Shown here one piece after another: positions 40,575-53,486 of a stretch of DNA of 64,000 nucleotides (position 1 is its first letter; each line of letters opens with the position of its first letter). The stretch spans positions 26,124,487 to 26,188,486 of the forward strand of contig NC_132880.1 in the NCBI RefSeq assembly GCF_030463535.1, read 5' to 3'. The translations under genes and the position numbers were made by a program. The DNA is from Salminus brasiliensis (taxonomy: Eukaryota; Chordata; Actinopteri; Characiformes; Bryconidae). The notes beneath the pieces are model-generated. The model was not told the origin of the DNA, ran no database searches, and saw only the letters and a program-made list of their open reading frames with translations.

Positions 40575-41340
40575 TAATCAGTTCCCTGGGCGGAGGCTGT
40601 AAGGGACGGTAGGTGGATGTGGTGGGAGGAGTGATGGTTCAGGTGTTGAGGGGGACAATAGGTAGATGTGGTGGGATGATAGGTGGCGGGAGGGAAAGAA
40701 ATGATAGAGGATGATAGGTGGAGGTGGTGAGAGGGATGATGGGTGGAGACGGGGACAATAGGTAGATGTGGTGGGAGGGAAAGAAATGATAGGTGATGAT
40801 AAGGATGATAGGTGGAGGTGGTGGAAGGGATAATGAGTGGAGATGCTGAGAGGGATGATGGATGAGGTGGTGGAAGGGATAATAGGTGGAGGTGATGAGA
40901 AGGAAGATGAGGTGGTGAGAGGGATGATGGGTGGAGGTGGTGGGAGGGATGATGGGTGAGGTGTTGAGGGGGACAATAGGTAGATGTGGTGGGAGGGATG
41001 ATGTGTCATGGGAGAGAAAGAAATGATAGGTCATGATAAGGATGATAGGTGGAGGTGGTGAGAGGGATAATATGTAGATGTGGTGAAAGGGATAATGGGT
41101 GGAGATGGTGAGAGGAATGATGGACAAGGTGGTAGAAGGGGTGATTAGGTGGGGGTAGGGACGATGACTGAGGTGGTGGGAGGAATGATGGGTGGAGGTG
41201 CTGGGAGGGATGATGGGTGGATGTTTTGGGGGGGGAATAGGTAGATGTGGTGGGAGGGATCATATGTTGTGGGAGGGAAAGAAATGATGGGTGATGATAG
41301 GGATGATGGGTGGAGGTGGGTGAGAGGGATAATCGTCTAA
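40575..41340. repeat. Purine-rich minisatellite (GGGATGATGGGTGGAGGTGG)
   Basis: About 750 bp in which the plus strand is nearly all purine plus T, built from GGGATGATGGGTGGAGGTGG, GACAATAGGTAGATGTGG and GGGAAAGAAATGATAGG modules in irregular order. The minus strand is Pro/Ser/His-rich in all frames, an artefact of composition. Such strand asymmetry can adopt triplex or G-rich structures. Confidence 0.9.
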
Positions 41341-41699
41341 ACTCGTTTCATGCAAGACTGTCTAAGATTACCCAGTTATTTAATTGAATACGTGGAGGTG
41401 GTGCAAAGCAGGGGATTTTGGGCCCTATGAAGATATATTATGCTGGGTCCCACAACTGTAACAATTCACCAAAAAACCTAATAAATATTTATTTTAGTGC
41501 TCCGGTCATTCACCGGCCCTTGTGGAAAAATGATGAGGTGAGTGCTGGCAGTGGGGTCAATGTGGGAGTCTAGTGGAGTTTGATGGGGCTGATCTTAGCT
41601 GTTCTACTTTGTGGTGTAAAATAAATGTGAATTGTCCATAAACAGTAAAAGCCGGACATTGGAAAGAGCTTGGATTTCATTTGTAGCCGAGATTATGCA

Positions 41700-41960
41700 G
41701 ACTGTTTGCTTACAGACGGACAAAGAGAAGCTCTGATAAACAGGCAGAGAGAAAGTAGGCAGACAGTAGACAAAGACAGAAACTGATAGACAGACACACA
41801 GGATAGGACAGACTGAGAGACAGGATACAGACACAGGCATACAAATAGGATAGACAACAGACAGACAGCATAGATAGTTGGCGACATACAGCCAGACACA
41901 GGCAGGAGAGACTGAGACATACAGATATATTAGACAGACAGACAGACAGTCCAGACCACA
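41700..41960. repeat. Degenerate ACAGACAGAC low-complexity tract
   Basis: Imperfect (ACAGAC)n/(GACA)n sequence. It makes Cys/Val/Leu-rich minus-strand frames that are not genes. Confidence 0.85.
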
Positions 41961-42229
41961 TCAAGTTAAATCTGATAACGCAGGCCCAAAGTCCGTCCTC
42001 TTTGAGAACAGCTCTCATTTCTGGTTTTAGTTATGAGGCTAAGTGATAAATCCTGCCTGCTGAAACCACCATCAGCTCTCACACAGGAAACTGATCTACA
42101 ATCAGGGTTTATCACTGAAAGTCACTAAACATACACAAGAGCAGCTCTCGGATTGCAGGATACATACAGAGCGGAGATGCCGTCAAACTGCCGAGACATG
42201 TTTGACATCTTATGTGGGCTTAGTGTAGG

Positions 42230-42575
42230 AGAGGGACAGACAGACACACTGATGGCTATGTAGACTGATGAATACGGACATACAGACCGACAAGCAGATA
42301 CACGTAAAGACAGACAGACCCATACACACTCAGGCGGACACATAGACACTGGCACAAACACACACAGAGAGAGACACAGATCCATAGACGGGCACAGACA
42401 GAAATGCAGATACACACAGGCAGCCTCAGACACAGACACACAGATACATAGAAACACACCGCAATAGACACAGACACTCAGATCCAACGACAGACACACA
42501 GAGGCACATAGACACATATACAGACCAAGAGATACGCAGACTGACACACAGACAGGCACAGACAGACACACAGAA
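42230..42575. repeat. Degenerate ACACAGACA low-complexity tract
   Basis: Second tract of the same composition as 41700-41960. The 167-codon minus-strand frame over it is a composition artefact. Confidence 0.85.
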
Positions 42576-45500
42576 GCCATGTTCATCTGATTTTCACCAA
42601 ACATCCATTTAAGCAGACAGTGAACCACGCTGGACTCGCTCGTACAACCAGAGTTTTATTTCTTTTTACACAGAACTACCCACTTTCATGTCTGACGCAT
42701 ATCAAATGGGGGGAAATGACCACATGACCACCTCTACATGACGACCTGGGCGATGGGTCACTGTTGCCATCAGGGGAAAATGAATAGGATTTTGTTTAGC
42801 ACTTATTTAGTGACAGCTACTGACTGTTTCTTGACATCTGGCAACATTCATTTCCCATCTTTAACCAGATTCTCAAACAAATAAAGCTGAAAAATGAAAA
42901 ATTTAGAAAACCATCACAGATTAAAAACCAGGAACACAGGCTGTAGTTGGACATGCATAAGTAGCTGCTATTATAAACATTTTCCATAAGATACAGATCA
43001 GCTTTAAAAAAAACCCCCAAAAAACATTTCCCCTAAATATATATTTAACAAATGAACTCTTATTCTGCACAAATTTAAAGGCAGGGGTTAGTTTTCCTTC
43101 AGTTTTGGGTCTGAAGGAGACATTCCAGTTTAAATCGGATCATTCAAAAACATTTCCAGCACAGGAATTTGTTGACCTGTAACCAGAACATAAGATTATG
43201 GCTATAACAGACATGGTCAGTCATATTTCATCCCTTTTTAAAAAATGCACATTTGCTTGCATCCCACAGTTGGACGCTTAAACCTCGCTGTACTGGTCAA
43301 ACATGGGTCTTTATAGTGGTAAGAGTTGTAGAATATTTAGTAAATGGAAACAGAAAGGACAGTACAGCACTCTGCATGTTACAAAAAGAAGTAGATAATG
43401 ATAATAAAAAATAATAATAATAAAAAAAACTTTTTATAAAATGACATTGGATAAGAAGCTATATCATTTTGGCACCAAGACTTACTTCAGGCTCATTTCC
43501 GTCGTGCTTCAGTCGACTAACTTTAGGTGCAAAAAGCACATGTTGATACACTGCCAAGTCATTACTGTGTGAACTGGTCTAGCAGCAGAACAGTGCAGGT
43601 CAACTCAGCTTAGCAATTTGCAACCCAACGTAACCGTGGTTGTTGTGATGCCTAAAGGACGTAATTCTGCTGCTTTTAGTCCTGACTGGCTCTAGGATAC
43701 GAGAAACCAGCGATGCTCAGGAAGTCTTTGTGCGAAAACGATGGAACACCTCCTTAATCGTTTTTGATCTAGTACATTTATTTCCTCAGCAGTTCAGTGT
43801 GTGGCAGCGAACGCAACAGTTTTATAAAACACAAGGACACAAACTAAAACACGCTACAAAACCATGCTAAAACATCACCGTGGCTTGAGGTAATGAAGTG
43901 GGCCCTCTGTCTTATGAATCCAGCTACGTTCACATTCCAGGCCTTATTGCTAGGTTTGGACTGTTTGTTCAGATCTGACCTTAACGCCTTGGTGAAACGA
44001 ACTGCATACGTACGTCCTAATCAGCAGCGCTGAAGAGCACGAGCATTGGCAGTTACGTTAATAATTGTGATAAACTATGTATTTTTCCTTATTTTAAGCA
44101 AATACCAAAATATTACATAGCTGGTAGCTACCCTAAACCAGGCCGGCGTCCTAGTTACAGTTACATGCAAAGGTTTGTGCACACCTCGTGTTCAGTCATC
44201 AGCTATACATGAAGCTTGACCAGAACTTTTGCACATAACCGTTAAAACTGTCACAGTCCTACACGGCCAGCATTTGAAAAGATCCGACTGCTATCATGGC
44301 CCAAATGCATCCGCTACAGAACCACATGCAAAAGAGGCTCAGATATGAGATTAAAAAGGTTGATTTTTTGCGTTCACACTTCTGTGAAAAAATTAAATTA
44401 GTGCCTGGCAATGTGAACGCAGCCCCCTAACGCTCTCCTACTGGCCCGTGACACTGAGGTATGGCTGTTTGGAAAGAAAGTGAAGAAATGAAAGTGCAAA
44501 AAGCCCAAAACCAACACCATCCGGAAACTCGTCCGGCTCATAGCGTGGTGGTGGGATGCGAATGTTGTTTTTGTTTGTTTGTTTGTCTCGCTGTTCATGA
44601 CCGGTTTAGGATTGAAGACCGAGCCAGGCTCCTTCCGGGCTATAGTGCCTGCGGAGATCAGCACTTTCCACTTGTGACCAGCTCACACAGGCCTTGCTAA
44701 TCAGCTGCTGAGCAAAATCAGGAGCGTTAAAGGGGGAAGAAAGCTAAAGTCTGCCAGGACTGGCGTCTGACACACAGGCACCAAAACACAGACATGCTGA
44801 GCTCCCAGCTCCTAACTGAGCTTCCTTTCCTGGAAGTCACAAATCTCTCAAATCCGGAGATTGAAATGTGGAGCCTGAAAAACTGCTCTTACTCTAGAAA
44901 TGACGAACCATGCATCTAAACGGGTTCTGGAACGGGTTTCCAGGTGTTTAGGGCATTTCTTTTTTGCAAATGCTCACATCTGTAAGAGTTCAGAACTCTA
45001 CAATTTTTACAAATTCACTGATTTGTTTAAAAAAAATAAAAAAAATAAATTTGTGCTGATGATCCCGCACCGAACTATAAAAGCTGTGAACCGTTACAGC
45101 TCTAATTTCTGATTGTCTAAAGCGGCCACAGTATGACTGCATCAAAAGAAGAGGTTTAAAACTGAGATAACACGGAATAAAGAGCAGCTCAGGCCTTTTC
45201 TCTCCAAATTCAGAACGGAAATCGTGTTCCGGGGGAGAACTGCACGGCTCTACAATTACCTGTACAATCCGATACTGAACAGTGCATCACGGAAGCTGTC
45301 GTGCCCACATTAGGGACCTTAGAAGGACAGATACGCTTTAATATGCATCTTTACGTATTGGGAGTCCTGATGGCAATATGGCTTAAAATCCTTAACAAAA
45401 CAAAACCTAGCCAAAATGAAAAGAAGGGAAGATGAGGAGAAAAGGGCATGGTAAGTGGTTTAGGGCGTACAAAATCTTGAAAACACGGCTGTCGCACTGA

Positions 45501-46324
45501 TTAGCCATTTCTTGGAAACACCATCCATCTAGGTGCATTTTGTAGGTATTTAGTTACAGACTGTGGCTCATCTGTTTATCTTTCCCCTTTACCCTCTACA
45601 TATGGGCACTACTCTATATGGTAGGTGCTTCTGATAAAGTGGCCAACAAAAGAGAGAGAGAGAGAGTGAGAGTGTTTCCCTTATTTTGTCCACCACCTCT
45701 AAGCGTTTATACCTTCATCTTCTGGCTTCTTTTATGTGAATGGCCATTTAAAGCTACAACTGAACAGTCATCAAAAGATCAACTTGAACAAACATTATTA
45801 TTATTAATAATAATAAAAAAAAGGGACATAAAAGTATATAAACGTATGTAATTAATCTGATGTTCTTTTAAACACCAACATATGGCAAACTGAACGGACC
45901 ACAAATCATACAGGCCTAAGTATCGCCCTCATTCCCTTATCATCAGCATGCAGCAGAGCAAGATGACTGAGGCACTCGACGTGACGAGCAACATACCTCT
46001 GCGTTTATGATTAAGACCACGCTTTGTTCAGGGGAGCTGCAGCGCAATGATTTACAATTAAAAAAGGGGACAATAAAAATAAAACATCATAAAAAGGTAG
46101 CATTTCAGAATTGTATATTACAAATAAGCAGGAAAGGCTTTTCATGTTTTGAACAAAAGACTGAAGACAATGAAATGTATTAAACATTCAATTACAAACT
46201 ACGCAGAAGACAAAAGTGAAGTGAAGTGTAAGAGACCACTCTTGGGTAAATTTACCAGGGATGTCCTGAACCGATCCCCCCAGGGATGTCCCCCTGAACC
46301 GATCTAAAGTTCTCCCCATGATTC
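42576..46324. other. Long gene-free, largely unique stretch
   Basis: No coding gene is seen. A minus-strand AATAAA lies near 42659 (plus-strand TTTTATTTC). Because the minus-strand zinc-finger gene ends at 50495, part of this could be a very long 3' UTR, but there is no direct sign. A Tc1 terminal-repeat-like GTTACATGCAAAGGTTTGTG lies near 44159. Confidence 0.4.
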
Positions 46325-46469
46325 AGTGGTTGAGACGAACATATTCAGAGTGGGTTTGGTGTGAAATGGCTCATTGTACAGAAACTTGCGGAGATATAGC
46401 CTTAGTTTCCTTACTGTCTAAAATCACCAGTGAAACTACACACGTCTTCAGAGTTTCATATGTAATGCT
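46325..46469. repeat. Dispersed repeat shared with 56785-57010
   Basis: GAACATATTCAGAGTGGGTT + TGGTGT is present at both sites, with similar flanks (GTGGTTGAGACGAAC / GTGGTTGGGATGAAC and CAGAAACTT / AGAGAAACTT). Confidence 0.7.
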
Positions 46470-47065
46470 TATGATTGCTTGTTCAGTCTCTCGTCACTTC
46501 AAGACTGGATTACTGCAACTCTCTTCTGGCTGGTCTCCCTTTGCCCCTGCAACTGATCCTGAAGCAAGCAGCACGGGTCTTCAACGTTTCTAAGTGCAGC
46601 CATGTTCAGGTCCACTTCAAAACCCTGATGCTGGTCTACAAAGCCAAGAACGGACCAGCCCCTCCGAACTTGATGGCAATGGTCAAAAGCCAATCAGTAC
46701 CAAGAGCCCTTCGAGCTTCAAGTACGGCTCGGCTCGACCCGCCATCCCTCAAAATCCACGGCCTATTTCTGTCCTGGCACTGAAGGGGTGGAACGAACTT
46801 CCCCTGGGTGTCCGAACAGTAGAGTCACTCACTGTCTTCAAACACAGACTGAAGACCCACCCGTCCCGAGTGTCTTCCTTCCACTATGTGGAATCTGTCT
46901 GTACTGTGTTGTCTGTCCGCACTTGTTGTTTGTGTTGCACTTGTGTTTTGTATGCACTGTCTATGTTGCACCATGGTCCTGGAGGAACGTTGTTTCGTTT
47001 CACTGTGTACTCTGTATGTAGTTGAAATGACAATAAACCCACTTGACTTGACTTGACTTGATGTG
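46470..47065 (+). mobile_element. 5'-truncated L2-type LINE with tandem tail
   Basis: Translation gives LVQSLVTSRLDYCNSLLAGL, YKAKNGPAPPNL, ALRASSTARLDPPSL and WNELPLGVRTVESLTVFKHR, the conserved C-terminal blocks of fish L2-like LINEs, spread over several frames with an internal deletion. The 3' end is intact: TGACAATAAACCC then (ACTTG)n at 47041-47061, the short tandem tail typical of L2 elements. Confidence 0.9.
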
Positions 47066-48544
47066 ATTTTTTTCAAAAAATACTAACAACTATTCGGCAT
47101 TGACTTGCTGTGAATTGAACAAGGCAATTTCACCACCAAACCCACTATGTTCACATCTTAACCATTTACTTATGCAGAGAATTTTTAAATACCTGTCAAA
47201 TTCCCCTAAAAAAGGAGTTATGTAGTAAAATCGACACAAAGATCTATTTCAATACTTGAAGAGGAGCAGCTGTTGAGGGGTGGGGAGTAGCAAAAACGCC
47301 AGTGGACCAGTGAATGTGGACTGTATTGTACAAAACTCAACATTAAAGTACTCAGACTGGCTCAGGATCGGGACATCCCTGTAAATTAGTAAAGACTCTG
47401 CATTTGAGTCCAGTTTGGATGAACATACAAGGCATGTGCAACAAATACCAAGATTTATAAAGCTGTTCTTCTGCTTCCACTATGAATTTGGTGCCAAAAT
47501 CCCAGGAACTGGCAGAATAGACTTTTAGGAAGAGCTGAAAAGCTCCCTTTGGAAGGCACACTCACAGTGCCTCATCATTTGTTAAGCTAAGCCAAACGAA
47601 GCTCCATCCCAAAACCCAGTAAAACAGAGCAGTCCAATAGAAGAAGAAGAAGAAGACGACAACAAAATAGAAGAAAAAGACACTGGAATCCGTTCCTCGA
47701 TGACCCGATCACGGCGCCAGTCTTGCCTCTGTAAACGCTTTGGACCAGCTGCTGCTTCTCAGTATTATTGCAGAAGACACACAAACCACAGTCTGGATGA
47801 TGAGGTATAGACGTGAGAACTGTGAGGAACACCTTTAACACCACCTGCTACTTACAGAGATGCTGTACATGGGAATGCCAACACAGTTTGCAGTGCACTG
47901 CGAAATGACGTCCAGGAGTCGCACTTGATGCAGAGGTCAGGTCGGGGAGGGGAGGTGGGTTTAGACCACAAGACCTGGAGAGTAAGAGCACTGTAGAGTT
48001 TATAGCGATAATTTGGGCCCCGCAAAAAACAAAACAAACAAACAAACAAAAAACACAATCTGGGGCGAAATTTGGTGTCTTAAGTTTGCTTCTTTATTTT
48101 AAGCTCTGGAGCTATGAGGCTAATGTAGCTAACAAGGACAAAAGGCTGGGACTGCCTGTACTTTCCCAGTGAGCTTGCCTGGCTGACAAACTGGCCCTTA
48201 AATAAGAAATGCGCAGTTACGTAGTACTTCGGGCTATTTGCATCTCTGACTGAATTACAGACGGCAGTTAGTATGCATATCTTTATTGGCATGCAAACGT
48301 TTGGGATAAACCGATCTTCTAAAGGAATGACATTAAAGATAAAACAATAATTTGAACATTTAAAACAAGATTTGTACAAAAAATCTGTGCAAAGATTAGA
48401 GGAAAAATAAAGAGATTTGAGCCCACAGATAACTTTAACCAAGGCCTCAGACCTTAATTAACCTGTCAGGACTATGGCTTGTTCACAATAATTGTTAAAG
48501 TTCAGGTGATGCAAATTTAAAATTTCCTTAAATCATCTTCCAAC
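47066..48544. other. Gene-free stretch
   Basis: No gene or repeat family recognised apart from a (GAA)n run at 47641-47655 and (CAAA)n near 48030-48050. Confidence 0.5.
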
Positions 48545-48880
48545 AATCAGCAGTCATGGGCTCCTCTAAGCAGCTGCCAGACAAACTGAAATGACAGTGT
48601 TTCCAGCTTGCTGGATGCCGAAGTGTTTCCAGCTTGCTGGTTCTTTCATGCAAGTATTATGTAATTTAGTGGTGGCAGTAAACAGGAACAGTGGAGGTAA
48701 ATTTGAGGTCTGGAAGACCAAGAAAACTGGCAGAATTGCTTATTGGATTGCAGAGAAAGGAAAATCCAAACCCTGTTTGACCGCAAAAAAAGATTCAGGA
48801 AGATTTAGCAGATTCTGCAGTGGCGGTGCACTGTTCTACTGTGCAGCGACACCTGCACAAATATGTACCTGTACTAGCAA
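48545..48880 (+). mobile_element. Tc1 relic, same subfamily as 30745
   Basis: Starts AACAATCAGCAGTCATGGGC and contains GAGGTCTGGAAGACCAAGAA, GATTTAGCAGATTCTGCAGT, CACTGTTCTACTGTGCAGCG and ACACCTGCACAAATATG. These encode the N-terminal DNA-binding part of the transposase. It is truncated before the catalytic domain. Confidence 0.75.
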
Positions 48881-50494
48881 CAAACTCAACAAAGCTCAAC
48901 ACACTTTTGTTAAGAAGCCAAGGTAGGGTCAACTGACTGTCTTAAGACATTACTGAATTTCGCAAATCAATAAGCACGATACATTACAAATATTCAATAA
49001 AGAAGCAAACTTCACACACCAAATATGTCTTAGGCTGATCATGTAGGCTCACTGTAAGGCTAAATTTGACTCTTCGCCAAATTATTCTGTTAACCATGAT
49101 GTCTTTCTTGGGTTATGGATATTTTGAAGCAGGACGATCACTAAACTCACTGCTCTGGCTCTCCGGGACTATGGCAGAACACCCCTGGGCTCGACTGCCT
49201 CTGTTGCGGAAGGGAAGCCTACAAAGACAAAGACTCCTCGATCAAGTGGATTCTACTGAAGTTTTGACATCTAGAGTTGGCAGCAAAATCTCTGCTGCAA
49301 GTTAAAGATACACCTAGAATAATATTTATCATCATAAAACATAAAAAACTACCAAAAAAAGGCAAAAAAAAAAAAAAACACTACACACCATCAGAACAGG
49401 AAGACACTACTCTATTTCAGGACGTTTACAGAGCGATCTGTAGAGAGCGCATGCCTTGGATATACAAATGGAAAGGCAAGAAGAAATCTCCCTCTCAGCA
49501 AGTCACGAGAAAGTTCTCGGTTCCCTCCTTGAGCTCCGAAATATGGTCCTGCGTAAACCTGCGTATGCTCCTCCGCTAGGAGGCACTGCCACTGTTGATG
49601 AATTGATAAATTCTAACCGTAGAGGGTTCGTTTTGCAGAACATTTAGTACACAGATGTTGAGACGAGTCAGTTCTATGGTTACACCGTTTTTTTTTTTTT
49701 TTTCCCCTCCTTTTTTTTCTTTATACAAAGTTGAATTCTTCATGATCCCATTTTTGAATCCGTAGAGGTATTTTGTGTTGAGTTCTGTATAGGAATAAAA
49801 ACCGCAGAAAAAAAAAAAAAGACTTTTAGTTACACGTTTAGAATCTCCTGGTTCAAGCTGTCCCATCTGTTGACGTGGAAAAACCAACAAATCAAACCAA
49901 CAGAACGAGTTGCTCCAAGCGTTGCCTGCCATTACTCTTCCTCTACATTGCCTGTAGGATATTAACAGCTCTCTCAACCTTGGTCGTGGCTGTTGCATCG
50001 TCCCAGATAAGCTACGGTTCAGCCTCAGACAACGCAGTTCCCCCCCCCCCCCCTTTTTTTTTCTACTAATAGATCTACTCAAACAGTCTTAGCATCCACT
50101 TGTGCTCTTTCACCATCATCAGAACTAGAGGACAGTTAAATCTAGAGGAAGGTCACTTCATTGCCTGGAACATACGTGGTGTCCTTTTACACAATTAGCA
50201 AAAAAAAAAAAAAGAAAAAGTGAAGACCCAAGTGAAAATCCAGAGGAGCACAAACAAATGACATTTGTTTCCCCTATTTACCATGTCTTTTTATGTACCT
50301 TCAAACCAGCAGAAGACTTCAGTTTCCGATGTGCTTCCCTGGTCAGTTCGGAAAGACGAGTATAAAAGATCTGCACGCTCGGACAGACTGAAATTGTGAA
50401 AAATTATATAGAAAAAAAAACAAAAACAAATGGGAAACCATTAGTGGACCCTATGTAACCGTCGTTTTTCCTTCGGTTTCTCCCCGCAGTCTGC
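48881..50494. other. Gene-free stretch, probably including the 3' UTR of the second zinc-finger gene
   Basis: No coding exon is seen. The A, T and C homopolymer runs at 49365, 49689, 49808 and 50041 are simple repeats. The part next to 50494 should be 3' UTR of the minus-strand gene. Confidence 0.5.
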
Positions 50495-53400
50495 TCACGT
50501 AGTTTTCCCCGAATGTGTCCGCAGATGCGCCTGAAGTTTGGCCGGGTGGGAAAAGTGCTTCCCACATTCGGGGCAGCTGGCAGCAGAGTCTTTGTCTTTA
50601 TGCGTCTGCCGGTGGACTTTGAGCAGGTTTGGGCGTCCGAACTTCTTGCCGCACTCCTTGCAAACGTGGAGCTTTTTTCCACCTTTAATCCTGGAGGAGT
50701 CACGCTCCGCCCCTTCCTCCTGAGACTCCTCCTCTCCATCCTCACTGTCTACTTTCTCTCGTTGACTGCTCTGCCCCGGAGTCGCTGGGGTCACCTGAGC
50801 TTCCTCAGGCTCGGCCAGGCTGGGGAGAGCCTCCATGGACTCTTCGTCGTCCTCCAGCAGCTGGGAGGGAAGCGTGAGGAGTCGGTGCAACATGGAGGGC
50901 GACTTCAGCTGAGATTCGTCACCTGCAGCCCAGGTAACACACAACACACAGACTTCAGATCAGACAGAGTAAAACAGCTGGATTACAGGTGGAAGAGGGG
51001 TGGTAAGGTTTGATATTTTCGCAATGAAAAAGTGCAGAACGAAATTTAGTTCTGCGTTATTTAGATGCATCACAAACAGCACAAACACTTAGCACTAATC
51101 TACTGGCTAGCACACATGCTCCCATCCCAAGGACCCTGAGCCGTCTGTCCAATTAAAAATAAACCTGCTTGCTACTCAAGAACTCGAGTACACTCAGTAG
51201 TGACGAACCTGTGGCTGTATGAGACACTTCAGGCACAGCCCCGAAGAACACATGCCGAGCTTTTCTAACAACTCGCTAAATTCTGCTAACGTCTCTCTCT
51301 CTCTCACTTTATACACACATGCACATACACCTCTATGGGGGTGCCCAACACTTTCTGAACAGACTACTATATTACTGAGAAACTAGCTTTCTCAGGTTTT
51401 TCTGAGGTAAAACTGCATTTTAAACATGGTGTTTAACTTTCCTTCTAAAGTTCAGTATTCATAAAGTTTCTAAAGATGAGTTTGGAGTACTGACAGACTT
51501 ACCTGTTTATTGTTTAGTTCTGTTTAGCATAATAAAATATGTGAAACACTTCAGTAGTTAAATGTGTATTATTTATAACCTCAGCTTTACTGTGATATTG
51601 GTTTGTGCCCAGAACCTAGGGAACTGTAACTGATCTATAGCCATTTTAATACTTAAATATAAATATAAAAATGATTGTCTTTCTCTTTCACTCTCTCAGT
51701 CAATCACTCAATCATTGTGTGGAAAACAGCTCAAATAACAAATCACAATTATTCAGAAAATGGATAAAAATAGATAGCTGTAATTTTTTTCATTGTAGAA
51801 TTTCTTGCCACTTTTAAAACCCCTTAAATGCTGTGTTTGAATAAACTACACACTAAAATTTCAAACATTTTAAATGTAAACTACAAAAATAAAGATTATT
51901 GAATATAAAATAATCATAATGATTAACAAGACTAACAGGTTTCAGAATTCCATAGTAAATAATCAATTGTTTAATTATGTAATTACATAAAAATAGTGGA
52001 GCTTAAACACCAGCATAATCTCATTCAATTGTATTCAGTGTATGAAATACACCAGTATTATTTCACTCACTCGCGGTTCATGAGACAGGAGCAAGACTCA
52101 CCCACAGAGCTGCTGACCGAAGTACATTGGGGGTCAGCGGTTGCCACCTCTGTATCAGGTGTCGGCAGCCACTGAGGCGGGTCTGCTGCGACCTCTGCTA
52201 CGACCTCGGCATTCCTCTGAGAAGTTGGTGCTAAACTCTCCCGGATCAGGCTGTCCACGTTGGTCACAACCCCTGACCCCGGTCGCTCCTCCTTACTGGA
52301 CAACTCTTTGATCTGCCACAGGTCACTGCACCACTTCTGACCAAATACCTTGTCCAGAATGGGCACCCAATCTTGAGACACAGTGATGACCGCCTGCCTG
52401 TCCGGCTCCGATTCTGATGGACAAACAACGGAAAGGAACATTTGTGAGGGAATGTGCAAAATCGGATCCTTGGTGACCACAATAGTCGCAAACGGCAAAA
52501 AAAAAAAAAAAGACCAATCATAAGCCTCAGCTAAATCAGTTATTTTGTAAATATGTAAATTATTATTACATTTGCTATATGTAGCGAGGGGCAGTTGTGC
52601 TGAATGTGTGCATTATATCTGTACATTAAACTGTTATAGAAGGAAGACGGCAGCCAATCAAACTGCTTCAGATTCTGAGGGATAAAGGGGCCAAATTTTA
52701 CAGAGTAGAATAAGTGTGGGACATATATGGACCATATAGACTGGGGGAGTGAATGGTGCATTCTGAAACTTTAATGGAGGCTCTTTTTACTGTTTATACA
52801 GTACAACTACGTACTGTAGACAGTATACAGTTACATGATGTAGACCCTTTAAAGCAACCTCATGCAGCCTTAATTTTACCTTTAAATCTCTTTGACGGTA
52901 CACTGACAGTAATATGGAGAATGGCATCTCAGTCGCCATCACTCCAGACCCCGCATAGCTGCTACTGCACTTTGGAACTTTGGTTGACCCCTGCCAGACC
53001 TCTTTTGCAAGAGCTGTGTAGCGCTGCATAACACTGAGTAATACGTGTGTAAAATCCTGTAATATTGCTCTACCTTGTAGACCACATTAGGGCTGGGGTG
53101 ACTGATAACACACGTATGGCAATTTGCATAATGTACGTTGGCGTTTTGCAAAGATGTAATGATCTATGAGCTCTGCAAAGTGGAGAAGACTTATCACAGC
53201 AGTACAACTGCTATGCACAAGCACTTAAAACACAAGCATCCCGGAGAGAGAAAGGCAGGAGCATAACAGCCTTGTAACACTGCGCCATTCCTATTTTTCT
53301 GTTTACTTGAATGGCTATGTACGCTTGTCAACAAATGCATGTGTACAGCTGTCCATGAGGGGGAGCCTCATGCCTCAGTGTGTCATTTGTATTTTTGAAG

Positions 53401-53486
<86 letters not shown>

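Noticed and set aside
40578-41263. Proline/serine/histidine-rich minus-strand frames
   Set aside because: They follow from the GGGATGATGG minisatellite, which leaves several frames open.
41693-42628. Cys/Val-rich minus-strand frames of up to 167 codons
   Set aside because: They come from ACAGAC low-complexity tracts and show no conserved pattern.
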